Shown: positions 20,201 through 35,200 of the stretch, piece after piece
Layout: every line of letters begins with the position of its first letter
Numbering within the stretch: the first letter of the stretch is position 1
Assembly: GCA_964036665.1 (NCBI GenBank)
Contig: OZ038532.1
Location: forward strand, 8,928,001-8,992,000
Reading direction: 5' to 3'
DNA from: Gordius sp. MW1
Lineage: Eukaryota > Nematomorpha > Gordioida > Gordea > Gordiidae
Length of the DNA stretch: 64,000 nt
The notes under the pieces: generated by a model
Seen by the model: the letters and a program-made list of their open reading frames with translations, nothing else
Database searches by the model: none
What the model was told of the DNA's origin: nothing
Translations under genes and position numbers: made by a program

Positions 20201-23200
20201 GATATATATTGTCACAACCCATTTTTATAGAAACAGACATAAAAAACGTAACAAATAAGGGAAAAGGCAAAGAACCTAAAGAAGGCAAGAGGGATAATCA
20301 TACGTATAAATCCAAGCAGTCTAGAATTTGGTATTAGAGATAATTTAAACTTTGTGTTGTGTAAACAAACCTAAATAAGCGACCTGCTGTATACATTTGA
20401 AATTGAAGTAAAACAAATTACATAAAACTTCTCTAGATATCGTATAAAATTTTTATAGTATATTTTTTGCGAACAGACAATGGAAAGATTTCGACCTTTT
20501 AAAAACAGTATACCAGTTTACCTATTCGATGATTAAAACGTGAATAAAAATTTATGCCGAGATGCAAAGTCCAATATAAGGATGAGCCCTTAAACGGGGT
20601 ACAGCCTTACTGTTATTTTTCGTTTATCCTGTATATTGCTACCGACGGACAAAGTGCTTTTGACCGCCTCGTCTTGGCTGGACGGAACAGGTGATCGCTC
20701 GTCAATTTTCGACTCTCCGACGCGAGATTGATATCTGCAAAGCAAAGTTCGAGATTGCAAAGTGGGAAAATCAAGGCAAATGAATGTCATTAGTTTTGAC
20801 GATATAATATAAACCATTTTAAATCAAATGACGTTCAAGCTATAATATATAAATTTTAACTATTCTTTAAGGATGTTTTGCAAGCGCAGCCAAGCCAACC
20901 CGATCAGCAAAACGTAATAAAAGTTCCTCCAGATCGAGACTCGCAATTGAACATAAAGGAATCCAAAAAGTTAGCCACTATGTAGTTAATTTTTTCCCCT
21001 CCTTAGATCGATCTAGGACTTATGGGAGGTCCTTGACTAATAGGCCTTGCTCAATGACAAAATCATTATGGATTTAATGACACTCTAAAGCCGTTCCCAA
21101 TCCTGACTTATGATAGATCTTAACTCTAAGAAAAATTTGTCCTGAGTTAGTTTCCATTGCCCAAACATTTTAAACACGGTATTGCCAATGTATAAATTTA
21201 GTGCAAAAGGTTAACCTCCATACAAAGCTTCGACCACTTCGAACAAGACGCCTTAAAGCGTGAATGACAATTGTCAACAAATAAAAGAATTCCTCTCCAA
21301 ACCAAATGTAAAACTCCAAAATGGACAAAGCCCAAAACCTGTTAAAGTAGGGCAAGAAATCGGTTTCCACCGAAGTTGGGGATGCCTGGCTCGTGTTGGG
21401 CATTAGGTAAGAGACGAGCCAACGGGATAGCAAATCGGTAACGAAATTGGCAGAGCCTCCGGTGCCCCCACCAAAAATTGAGGCAAAATTGTTGCCGGTC
21501 CAGAGAGATGAAGTGAGAGCCCTACGAACAATGATGGGAATATCTCGAGTAGGATCGGCTAAGACGAGTCGCAAAAGACAGACTAAGTGGCGCTCCGCTG
21601 TAAATATCAAATCGATAAGGTCCTCGGGCCGTGAAAATCTTTATATATAAAAAATACAATTATCAAATTATAATATTATAATTTTTTGGACATAGTTTAA
21701 GATTGGCATTATGTAATAGATCTCACGAGTTTTACCATGTTATAGCGTAATATAACCGTATAAACTCCTACTCAATGTAATAAGTCTCCCTGCGCCCTAA
21801 TGCTTATATTCCTAAATTTTAATGTCGGATTCGTTTAGGGCTCTATAATCATTATCTATAAAATTATCATTAAGGTTAATGGAAAATTAGTTACGTGCAT
21901 AAACAATGAAATCCTTTCCAAGGTTCATTTAAACACCAATTTTAAGGTCCGAAAGTCTAAATCCATAGTAATCAAATTTGTATATGAACATTTACCTCGT
22001 AATTCCCGTTTATATAAAAGTATCGGAAAGAGGGGAGTAAAAAGATTAATTCATATCAAATCTTTTTCTAAATAGAATTTAGCAAAGCATATAAAGGGAA
22101 ATAATTGGATGAGGTAGTCAATAAGATTTAATCGATACAATTATTAAACTTAAATAGCCTAATGATTGAACGGACATTCCAATAATGTGTTGGTTACCCT
22201 GTGGTGTCATCAGTAGAGGAGGGAGTGTGGTTGAATACCGTAGCCAAAAGGGTGGTAAAAGCGCAAGTCTGGTAGGCGTCTATAGTACGAATAACGTCTA
22301 TGTCGTCTCTCGTCGGAATATCCCTCTATTGTAACATAATTAAAAATCACCAATTATTATTTCTAAATTTCATTCACTATTACATTAAGAGAAAACAAAG
22401 GTAATGAGCAAGCACGATAATAAAAGTTGCTAAACATAAATAACGCATAAGTAAAAGGAGCTAACAAAAATTTCTTCCAAAAAGGGCAAAGTTTCTCGAC
22501 AAATGCGATCGACCACGTCGGTTAATTCAGCTTTGTCGGGCCAAGTGCTTTGACTCGGGGTGTCGGAGGCAGGTCGTTGTGCTAACACAAAACCCACTAT
22601 CAACCGATTCAAATGGTTAAGCGCTTGGGGTTGTCTCATAAATATGGCTTGTAAGGTGGCAAAATCGGTGCGTTGAAAGGCGAATAGCATGAAACGCGAC
22701 ATTAAATCTGAAGAAAGCAAAACGACAGCCAAAAAATATATTTTACATAAATTGAAGAAAATGTAAAACAAAAGTCGCATATTTTGACAAATCCATAGTG
22801 TTTATCACCAAGCCGCGTTAGTCATTGTCGATCTATTTGATCAAGGGATTCAACTCGCTAAGCCTCGATCAATATATTTATTTTTATACATTCGAAGAAA
22901 CTAAAAAACATCTAAGGGGCATGTCACTATATAACAAATGGTATAAAGTTGCGTTGGAAAGTACCGGTTAAGTTTAATCAAATTTTGGCAACTAAGACCA
23001 ACGGCCGACTCAACAAAAACAAACCGAAATCTTCTGGTCTGTTTTTAAAATTAAGACTAAACCTTGAATTTGGCACAACAAAGGCTAAGTGTTTTTAAAA
23101 CACTAACATAAAGTAAATCGTTTTCCAAGTATTTCCCAAGTATTAAGACGTGCCTCTTAATTTAGGCTAATTAAATCTAGAGATCGTGGATGTCAACTTT

Positions 23201-26200
23201 TATTTTTCGACTTAGTCCAACCTAGCTAGACGTAAAATGGACTTAAATATGATGACAGTACCGGTTTGGCCTTCGCTTTCTAGTAATTCGGGGAAGAGTT
23301 CGGTGTAGGTAGAGAGAAAATCGTATATAGAGGATCCCGGGGCTAGGTTGGGTAAAACATCGGCGGTACTACCGTACCCGACGCCATCTTGAATTGTGCT
23401 TTGATCGTTGTCGTTGGAAGTGACGGGTGGTATCATAAATTGTCCGACCAAAGCGCCCAAAAAATTTAACATGGCTCCCGAGCCCGTTTGGTTCGTCGAG
23501 GGGCTTGATGAATTGCTCCCTCCGAACAATTCCCCTAAAAGTCCCGACATATCGGTGCCCTCCTGGGAAGAAATTTCAGAAGTTACCGTCGCGTCTGGAT
23601 TGACCTTGTGGAATGCATGATAAAAAATATATTTCACGGTTGAAAAACATTTAAAAAAGAATATTTTTAAGGGGAGGGGGGGCGGAGCAATACAGTTGCT
23701 AAAACTTTATAAATTTATAATAAATCAATTAATCGCCATCACGACAGAGAGGTCTAAGGATGTATGTATGTTACTCTGAGCCAGTCAAAAATAGCGCGAA
23801 AATGAATATTATTTTGCCGGGTACCAGCGTTATATTGGGTATAATGACATTCTGAGTTATCGCTCATAATATTTCACTAGTGTTTATAGTTAAATAAAGT
23901 AAAAAATGTATACAGTGGCGTTTAAATTTCTTATAGATGATGCCAATCAACTTTTGCAAGTTAATCTAATATAAAATTTAATGATTAGTGCTATTTGTTC
24001 ATGCTATCAAAATAAGCGTAAAAATGTTCCATAAAAACTTAGGAGCTAAATTATGCTATGCAACATGAAACTTTTAAAAGCTAGTAAATCTCGTTGTATA
24101 AGCCTTTATTTGAGAAAAATATAAAGCCTAATTAAACATATAAATATGGCTAAAATTGAAATCATACCAAATTTTACTGTTCTCGCTTTAAAAACTCCTA
24201 TTTTACGCTCAGCCTAAATTAAAGGATGTTAATTGCTATGTAATTTATGGGCTCGCTTTCCATTTTCCGAAGTAACGCACCGAACGTGTAACGCACCCAT
24301 CTACACACGCTTAACGCTTATTATTGATTAATAGTAATCAGTGCGTATATCGAAGTCAATGCCTAGGGTCTCACCAACCCCATACCTCTTCCCCCCCCCC
24401 CTCTATTGTTCTTGTTAATATTGATTAATAATAATCAGTGCGTATATCGAATTCAATGCCGCGTGCAATAATATCGGGTAATATCAACTCAAAACAAGCA
24501 ATTAATAACCTCTCTCCCCCCCCCCCTGTAAAATCAATACGTCATTATTGTATTAGGGGGCGGGAGTGGAGGAGATGGTAGAGATGCATTAAGATCAGCC
24601 GCCGTGGAAAAAAATAATAATAGCGTCGCACTTATAGAAAATATGTTCACTTTTTTACCATAGATATAAAATCTCAAATATCCCATAAGACTAAAATGTT
24701 GGGTTACAAAACATAATTATTTAGCGCCAGCTTTGTGACTTGAAGGTTCGGGTTCAATCCCCGGAGAGGACAAAAATTTTTATTTTTGTTTTAAATTAAA
24801 TTGGTATTTTGTTCTTGTTAATACCATTGATAATATGCCTTTTTGACCTTCCGCTGGCTACTGACCATTGAAAAAAAAGACCATTGGCCAAATAAATCGA
24901 AATTTTTAATTTTTCGTTTTTGAATAGGTTAACATCGATAATTACCCTATGCCCTCCCCTACAAGTGCCTATGTCTCTACTGATATGGGTCCCTGTGCCC
25001 CTACAAAGACTTATGCCTGTAAATGTGGGTTCGAATTCCGGCGAACGTTCTAAATGGTTCGATACCGGGAGAGGACAAAAAATTTTATTTTTTTTAAATT
25101 AAATTAATATATTGCTCTTGTTAATACCATTGATAATATGACTTTTTGACAGTGTTCTGGCTACTGACCATTAAAAAATGACCATTAGCCAATTGAGATC
25201 GAAATTTTAATTTTCGTTTTTGAATTGGTTAACATCGATAATTACCCTATGCCCTCCCCTACAAGGGCACCTCTACTTATATGGTTCCCTGCGCCCCTAC
25301 AAAAGCCTATGCCTCTATTAATGTGCGTTCGAATCCCGGAGAGTGCAAAATATTTGTATAAATAATTAACTAATCATTTTGCATTTAATACCCCCCTATA
25401 GGCATTCTCACCCCTTCCCACCTTTCTCGCCCATAAATTGCATAGCAAATATGCTACTTTTATACATGGTATAGGAGAGTTCGCCCTTCCCTTCCCCCCT
25501 TCCTCTTCCCACGAGGGCCGAAGGCCCTAGTTTTTTTTACCATTCGCTCGAACATGGAAGTAATGATGTCGAGTAGTTGCGGAGGCGGAGATGAAGTTGG
25601 TGGTGCTTCGTCCGCAATGACTTGAGATCGAGTCTGTCTAACTGCAGTTTGTCCCCCCGTTTCCGTACGTGTGGGTCGTGCTTAATAAAAAATGTAAACA
25701 AAAAATAAAATTTGAATGCAATAAAGCTCATAGGTTAGTTAATATTAATTTAAATTAGTGACCTAAAACTATCAACTTTATATGGGATGAAATAAGAGGA
25801 AATCACTTAAAATTCCAAATATCGGATATTATGCTGTGACTGATAAAATTATTCAAATAATAATTAACGCTTATGCATGCAATTTATATTATTTTTCATT
25901 AAACCCTAGACGCAGGTTTAAATTAACATCTTTTGCCTTATTTTTTGATTAGAATTGCCAAAATATTTAGCCATACTTTTATTTTAGCCAAAATAAAAGA
26001 GTAAAAAAAGAGGAGTATGTAATTGCAAAATCCATATTTTTTTATTCAAATCAGTGTATGGATTTAAAGTTGAAAGTCAAATTTAAAGAATAGTAGAGAA
26101 CTGTGCGGGTGACCCGAAACCCGACCCGCGGGTTGAAAATTTTTAAAGGCTTTCGGGAAGGGTCGGGTTGAAAAAAAGTGACTTTGCAGTTCTCCAGTTG

Positions 26201-29200
26201 TAGGCAAGGCAAAATTAAGCTCCCCCCTTACCAGTATTTCTAGAGTTTCTAGGTGGTGGGACGGTTCTGTTTCTCGACACTCTCAAAATAGGTCTGGCCA
26301 CGCCTACTCCATTCCTCGGGGCCCTCCTAGGCCCGGTACGGGTATTATTCATACGACTCCAATCGAAACGACCATTGTGGTTGGGGTGTACGTTGATAAA
26401 ACCGATACGATCGCTAGAACCTGGGGTCTGTTAAGGCGCGGATGACCAATATAATTAAGTGAATCACGTAATGTTAATGTGATTATCGTGAACTATTAGT
26501 TTGGATCAAGCCATGGTACAAATCTATTTGTGCGTTAAGCATTAAAACGTGAGTGTGAGGGTAGAATTAATTTGGATTGGCAACATAGACTAATAAATAC
26601 AATAAAATGGCGAACGGCATCTTGAGTGCCCAATTTCTACCAATTTTATAGCTTAAATAAAATATATTATGGATGGCGGTAACGTTACTTTGAACGATAA
26701 CATATTACTTTCACACAACTAATCACAATTTAGGTTTTCAAATAAGTTTTCTATTTCTTAAAGGCTTTTGCTATGAAATATTAAAATTATGTTAATATTT
26801 GCAAATAAATGATAATATTTAACAAAATTAATAACGTTTAGTATCTTTTATGTAAAAGGCTTTGTCTTTGAACAAGAGCTCACGAGTCGAGTGCTCAAAT
26901 CCCGCTTTCTGCACTTTGTTTCAAAAAGATGTAAAATATATCACATTGTTAACAAGGCTGTCAGGCCTGGATAGCCGAGCGTCACCCCTCATCCAAATGT
27001 CTAAAGAAGCTGACCACCTTAGTGACAAATAGCTATTAGAAATTCATTCATCTTTTATGTATCAATGGCGGCCTTCACCATTACTCTAAAGGTATCAGCT
27101 GTTTGCCAGTCTATTATTGTAATTTATAATCTACAATGAATTTTAGGTGACAATTTGTTAATTAATTTACAGTCGAGTGGGGTTACAAACTATTTTCTTC
27201 ACTTAGCAGACTATGGCTCAACCTAAATTTTTTATCACCCATGTCATGCCAAAATTTCATCAATCCACAAGAGTATTTTAGTAGGGTACAAAAGGACCAG
27301 GAATAACAATAACTTAAGTGATGAACGCGAAGCGATGCAAAAATTTCGAGCATCAATTACAAATGTTTTGAGTTTATAATGGGGAAATATATATTATTTT
27401 GATATCGTTCGATTAAGTCCAGTATAAAAAAGGCCAAATGTACGCACCATATCTTAGGCCTTGCCTTCATATTGGATTTTGCTGCGCAGCAAAATTCGTC
27501 GTACGGGTTATAAAATAGGCGTGTCTTAACTTCGAATTCATAACAGATTTACATTTCAGACACATAACATAACATCGATTTTGTAAGATGCAAAATTTTT
27601 TCTCTAAGCTTAAATGTTTTATATGTTGTTAAAATTTAAGGTATCAGCAAAGTTTAGATTTAATCTCAAGAGTTCAAATAAACAAAAAAACGTTTTATCA
27701 AAAAAACAAAATATTAATAATTACAACTGGAGTTTGACCAATGAAATTGAATCGTAAATATAGACAAGGATAAATTCGCGCGATTGAATCTGAATCCAAT
27801 ATTAAGACAAGTCCTTACACATTTTATATTTTAGTGTCCTGAATTTTCGCTTGGGGCACATTATGAGCGCCGCGTTAAACTAATAAAACTTGGGGTACAA
27901 AATGACCCCAAGCCCAACCAGGGATGAACCACGTACCAAATTGACGAAATGATGTGACAAACAGGGCAGCAAAGGGTCGTTGTGCGAGAAGAGGGGATCT
28001 ACGTCGGAGGCGCTAAAGATGCTTCCTCCAGGTGCCGGATTTAAAGTTGCGGGCCCGTTACTAAATGTGTTCGTAGGAAGACCTTGACCCGCTTGTTGAT
28101 AGGAAATCACAAAATTAGGGGGCCCATTTTGCCCCATCCCCGGAGCTACGCTACTTGAACCTGTTACCATAAGAAGTAAGAATTTAATCATGGATTACAT
28201 GATACAGGGCTACGCGCTTCAAAATAAGGTAATCACACTTTAAAAATTCAGTTTTATGGGCAAAAACATATTATCTAGCACACAATTTCTAAAGCAATTT
28301 TACGTCGTTAGAAGTATGATCATGGGTTTAGCCAGGAGGTGGCGCCCGCCTCAATGACAAAAAAAACATTTTTTTAATGCAAAAACCCTAAAAAATTATG
28401 TTTTGCCCCCCTCCCTATTCCAAATTCTGGCTATGCCCATGAGTATCATAGATATGAATTTGTAAATTTTCAAACAAGCCAATATTTAATAAAATATTTT
28501 AATTCGGCGTTTGGTTCAAAGATAAACCTTAATCAATGGCGTAGTCAAGGGGGGAAAGCGGAAAATTTTCTTTATAACGGGGCCAGACGGATTTTAAAAG
28601 TTTGGCCCAGCCCGTTATGTAATGAAAATTACTTGATGTATAAATTATTACCGGAATTAGTCGGGACAAAATTTAGGTGCTGATTGAGCATACCCTCCAA
28701 GAAGGGTGGTATAAAAGGGATGTGCTGGTTGAAAGGAGCTTCGGACTGTCTATTGCGCGGTGACAGGCGTGGAACCGATCTTGACCTATTACCTATTTAA
28801 TAAAGACAAGCTAGTATGTATCATAACATAATTTCAAAAAATCCTAAGTGGACATAAAACAGATGAAGCCGCCAAACTAGGAGAAAATTTAGTCTTAAAA
28901 TTTTAAGGTACAAAGGTATTTAACCGATTTACGACACTTAAATTTTAAAGTCTTCAAGAGTGATTACGTTTTTCTCCGTTGATCCTCAGATTTATTACAT
29001 CTTGCTAAGTGTAATGATGTCCTATTCAACACGCAAAGCATCAATTATTTATTAAAAAGTAACTCGTCTATATCTTGGAAAAAATATATAATGCCAGAAA
29101 AAATGAAGAAAAATAAAGAACTGAAAAAGGGTGAATTTTTTAATTTAAGATTAAAAGAACTTTACACTTTTCGAAAGATGCCTATCAAATTGTCGTCGAA

Positions 29201-32200
29201 GAAAATATAATTAAAAATCGCGATGAGATCTGAAACTAAATCATCTGAATTTTTCAACGAACTAAGAGTTTTCCTCAAAATTATTAGATACATATATAAA
29301 AAAACACGGGCCTTCGGCCCTCGTAAGAAGGGGGAGGGGGGAAGGGAAGGGGAACGAAACTCATCTATCCTCCGTATAAACGTAACATACTTGCTATGCA
29401 ATTTGTGGGCGAGAAAGGTGGGAAAGGGCGAGAATGCCTATAGGGGGGATATTAAATGCAAATAATTAGTTAATTATTTGTACAAATTTTCCATTATTAA
29501 AAAAAATTTGCCCTCTTCGGGTTTCGAACCCACATCAGTAGAGGCATAAGCTTTTGTAGGGGCACAGGTACCCATATCAGTAGAGGCGTACGCCCTTGTA
29601 GGGGAGGGCTTAGGGTAATTATCAATGTTAACCAATTCAAAAACGAAAAAAAAATTTCGATTCACAATTTGGCCATTGGTCATTTTTTCATTGGTCAGTA
29701 GCCAGCTGAGGGTCAAAAAGTCATATTATCCATGGTATTAACAAGAACAAAATATTAATTTAATTAAAAAAAATTTTTGTCCTCTCCGGGATTCGAACAC
29801 TTTGCCTCCTGTTTACAAGCCGTTCGCTATTACAACTCACACCCTGCTGGTATTAAAAAAATCTGTGTAACTTTTATTTGTAATGAAATAATAAAATTGT
29901 GTTATGTTTATTATATAATAAAACGAAACAATAATAGAATATCAATATATTATAGATAATTTAACAAATATAAATTATTATGAAAAAAATGGGGGGCCGC
30001 AAAAAAAATAAAAAATATTTGGGGGGGGGCAGCGCGTATAAAAAGGTTAAGAAACACTGATTTAAAGCACTTCAGCAATAGGCGTTTTTTGATCATCAAA
30101 TATTCAAGAATTTGGTTCAGTATTTTATAATGATTTTGGGAGTAGCATTTTGAAATTTTAGCCTTCTTAAAAACAATTTGGCCAATGGTCATTTTTTTAT
30201 TGGTCAGTACCAAGAGACGGCCTATAAATACATACGAGTCAAAAAAAAAAAAAAATTTCGAATCACATTTTGGCCAATGGTTATTTTTTTGCATCGGTCA
30301 GTACCAAGAGTCTATAAATACATACGAGTCAAAAAAAACGAAAATAAAAAATTTCGATTCACATTTTGGCATATGGTCATTTTTTCCACCAGGGTACGGT
30401 CATAAAGTCAAATTATCAATGGTATTAAAAAGAACAATATATTAATTTAATTTAAAAAAAAAATTTGCCCTCTCCGGGATTCGAACACACATTAATAGAG
30501 GCATAGGCTTTTGTAGGGGCACAGGGACCCATATCAGTAGAGCATAGGCCCTTGAAGGGAGGGCATAGGGTAATTATCAATGTTAACCTAATATTCCAAT
30601 TCAAAAACGGTTGACAATTTGGCCAATGGTCATTTTTTTTCATTGGTCAGTAGCCAGCGGAAGGTCAAAAAGTCATATTATCAATGGTATTAACAAGAAC
30701 AATATATTAATTTAATTTAAAAAAATAAAAATTTTGCCGTCCGGGATTCGAACCAGCAATTCAGAACGTTCATTCGAACCCACATCAGTAGAGGCATAGG
30801 CTCTTGTAGGGGCACAGGGACCCATATCAGTAGAGGCATAGGCTCTTGTAGAAAAGGGCATAGGGTAATTATCAATGTTAACCAATTCAAAAACGGAAAA
30901 AAATTTGATTTATTTGGCCAATAATCATTTTTTTCATTGGTCAGGAGCTAGCGGACGGTCAAACAGTCATATTATCAATGTTATTAACAAGAACAAAATA
31001 TTAATTTAATTGAAAACAAAAATTCGCCTTCTCCTGGGCTTGAACTCGAACCTCCAGGTCAGAAGTCTGGGGCAAATAACTTGAAGGGTACGGACATCAA
31101 AAAACGAGCCCATAAATTGCATAGCAATTAAATTAGACAAGATATAAGGACGTTTTTCCTACCGAAGAGTGAGCCTATAAACTGCCTAGCAATTAATTAA
31201 TTGAAACCCTGTATTTAACCCACTCAGCCGCATAAAAATGGTAGAAATCGATTTAGTCAACTTGCAAAAACATTTCCAAAAATTAATAAGAAGCAACCCA
31301 AAAGTAATATTGCGAATCGAAATAGAAACTCGGGCCTTCGGCCCTCGTGGGAAGGGGGAGAAGGGAAGGGAAGAGGGGAAGGGAAGGGGGGACGACTCAT
31401 CTGTACTTCGTATAAATGTATCATATTTGCTATGCAATTTATGGGCGAGAAAGGTGGGAAGGGGCGATAATGCTATAGGGGGGGTATTAAATGCCTAATG
31501 ATTAATTAATTATTTATACAAACTTTCCATTATAGGCAAAATGTAATAAAGGCAAAATGTAATATAGGCAAGGGTTAGATTTAGTGTTTGCATCTAGTTG
31601 CGTATTACATTAGTTTTTATGGCCTTTAGTGATTATGGGCCTAACAAACATTATATTTTAAAACATCACAATGTTAAGAATTTGCAGAATTGTTGGGAGA
31701 AATTTTTTGTTGAATTTGAACAATTTTTAATTAAAAAAATCAAAAATTTGGCCAATGGTCATTTTTTCTCTATTGGTCAATACCAACAGATACTCTATAA
31801 GTCAATGATAGCCAAAAAAACGGAAAAAAATTTTTGATGCTCACTTTGGCCAATGGTCATTTTTTTCCATTGGTCAGCAGCCAGCACACGGTAAAAGTGG
31901 ATATAAATTCATAAGAATAAAAAAAAACGAAAAAAAATTTTCGAATCACATTTTGGCCAATGGTCATTTTTTCCATTGGTCAGCAGCCAGGACACGGTAA
32001 AAGTGGATATAAATTCATAATAGTCAAAAAAAACGAAAAAAAAGTTTTCGAATCACATTTTGGCCAATGGTCATTTTATTCCATTGGTCAGCAGCCAGCG
32101 GACGGCCAAAAAGTCATAATAGCAATGATAGGAACAGGAACAATCATAATAGTCAAAAAAAACGAAAAAAATAGTTTCGATTCACATTTTAGCCAATGGT

Positions 32201-35200
32201 CATTTTTTCCATTGGTCAGGAGCCAGCGGACGGCCAAAAAGTCATAATAGCAATGGTAGTAACAGGAACAATCATAATAGTCAAAAAAAACGAAAAAATC
32301 TCGGATTCACATTTTGGCCAATGGTCATTTTTTCATTGGTCAGCAGCCAGCGGACGGCCAAAAAGTCTTATTATCAATGATAGTAACAAGAACAATCATA
32401 AGAGTCAAAAAAACTCCGGGATTCTAACACAAAAACTAGTTAAATTGCATAGCAATTAAAAGTAAACAACTATTATTAATTGCTATGCAATTTATGGGCT
32501 CGTTTTTTGGTGTCCGTTGTCCGTCTACCCTCCCTATCTATTTGCATTGGGTATATTAGGTTATCGCTTTTTTAAATTAATGCATGAGAAAGAGGTGCCC
32601 CACCCCTCATCTCTATCTCCCTCGGTGTGTTATATATAAGATTTGTTAAATTATCTATTATGTAATAAACATAAATAAAAGTTGTTTACTTTTAATTGCT
32701 ATGCAATTTAACTAGTTATATAATAAACATAAATAAAAGTTGTTTACTTTTAATTGCTATGCAATTTAACTAGTTTTTGTTATAAAATAAACATAGATAA
32801 AAGTTGTTTACTTTTTAATTGCTATGCAATTTATTAATGCTATATAATAAACATAAATAAAAGTTGTTTACTTTTAATTGCTATGCAATTTAACTAGTTT
32901 TGGGGTTAGAATCCCGGAGTCTTTTTTGACTCTTATGATTGTTCTTGTTACTATCATTGATAATAAGAATTTTTGGCCGTCCGCTGGCTGCTGACCAATG
33001 AAAAAAATGACCATTGGCCAAAATGTGAATCGAAATTATTTTTTTCGTTTTTTTTGATTATTATGATTGTTCCTGTTTCTACCATTGCTATTATGACTTT
33101 TTGGCCGTCCGCTGGCTGCTGACCAATGTTATATAATAAACATAAATAAAAGTTGTTTACTTTTTAATTGCTATGCAATTTAACTAGTTTTGGGGTTAGA
33201 ATCCCGGAGTTTTTTTTACTCTTATGATTGTTCTTGTTACTATCATTGATAATAAGAATTTTTGGCCGTCCGCTGGCTGCTGACCAATGAAAAAAATGAC
33301 CATTGGCCAAAATGTGAATCGAAATTATTTTTTTCGTTTTTTTTTGACTATTATGATTGTTCCTGTTACTACCATTGCTATTATGACTTTTTGGCCGTCC
33401 GCTGGCTCCTGACCGATGGAAAAAATGACCATTGGCCAAAATGTGAATCGAAATGATTTTTTTCGTTTTTTTTTTTGACTATTATGATTGTTCCTGTTAC
33501 TACCATTGCTATTATGACTTTTTGGCCGTCCGCTGGCTGCTGACCAATGGAATAAAATGACCATTGGCCAAAATGTGATTCTAAAACTTTTTTTCCGTTT
33601 TTTTTTGACTATTATGAATTTATATCCACTTTTACCGTGTCCTGGCTGCTGACCAATGGAAAAAAATGACCATTGGCCAAAATGTGATTCGAAAATTTTT
33701 TATTCGTTTTTTTTACTCTTATGAATTTATATCCACTTTTACCGCGTGCTGGCTGCTGACCAACGGAAAAAAAATGACCATTGGCCAAAGTGAGCATCAA
33801 AAATTTTTTTTTCCGTTTTTTTTGGCTATCATTGACTTATAGAGTATCTGTTGGTACTGACCAATAGAGAAAAAGTGACCATTGGCCAAATTTTTGATTT
33901 TTTTAATTAAAAATTGTTCAAATTCAACAAAAAATTTCTCCCAACAATTCTGCAAATTCTTAACATTGTGTTGTTTTATAATATAATGTTTGTTAGACCC
34001 ATAATCACTAAAGGCCATAAAAATAATGTCTATATTTCAATGCAATTTAATATAGAAAAATTCAAATCTGTTTCGCAAATTTAAATTGAAATTTTTACAT
34101 CAAAGGTCTTCGAAACAAATTAATCCCAATTCCATTAAACGTATATTAAAGAAACCTTTCACCATTTTTTAATACATTGTATTGTGACTACAATTCTTGC
34201 GGCATTTTGATTAATTTTTTTTAGAATGAAGCCATAATTTAAATCGTAATAAAGAAATCAAATTATTTTTACATTAAGACCTAATTTAAAAAAATTTTAA
34301 TTCAAAAATAGGTGGTACTTTTAGATGATTTTATATTAATTATTATATGATGTTTTTTGTGTTTATTATATCTAGAATTTTTAATACTTTTAAATAATTA
34401 ATGCGCCCATTTTTCCCCTCAATCATTTAAATTCTTTGACATATTGCTAAAATATAACTAATATATTACCCTTTAACGCTCTTTTCAAGCAGATATATGA
34501 TTACATCTTATTTCGTATAGATTAAAAATAAACATTCGGTAAGATGATATAAAATCCCTGCCAAAATTAAACAAGATATTAAGACGTGCCTATGAACCAT
34601 TAATTTATAATTTTATAAAACATGCCCTACATTTTTAAAATCTAAGAAAAAATATTTATAGTATCTAAAAAACTAAGATTTCCAAAAACATTAATGGTAT
34701 TATTGATCCAAATTCCACCGCTGAGTTGGTATTATTAGGGGGCGGGAGTGGAGGAGATGGAGAAAGGGAGAGAGATCATCCCTCAACCCCGCCTCACCGC
34801 TCGACAACCCAATAATAGCTTATGTTGGCGTGACCTTGATAATTTATAAAAAAAACAACTAATCATACCCTCCACTCCCTCTCTCTCCCTTACCTTGATT
34901 AAAATTTTTGGTCGATCGCTATTTTAGCTTTGCTTCAAATTAAGATTCCAACCTTCGTTCTGCAATATTCACGTAAGTAATTAAAATACTAATTTATAAT
35001 TACTATTTCAATCATTTTAACATATATTCGGCGAAGCCATATCAAGCTCTTGCTTACCTTATAATTATAACAAAGTTTAATGGATTTTTTAAATTAATGA
35101 TAGTTTTAAGTTTTTAATTAAATCTTGATTGAAAAGAGTTTTTGGCGGTGCCTTGCTAATGTGAAGATAGCCCCAAGAAGATTTTTAGTAAGAATCTTAA

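Noticed and set aside
20880..20965. Exon-like minus island (LDLEELLLRFADRVGLAALA)
   Set aside because: Exons 20 and 21 of BAG6 already join in phase with strong splice sites. This island has no donor that keeps the required phase.
27478..27500. 20-bp perfect palindrome ATTTTGCTGCGCAGCAAAAT
   Set aside because: Isolated, no partner or flanking structure.
29223..33900. Many small frames with repeated MANGHFF/HWPKCESK-like peptides
   Set aside because: They appear on both strands and follow the tandem repeat units, so they are by-products of the fold-back and tRNA-headed repeats.
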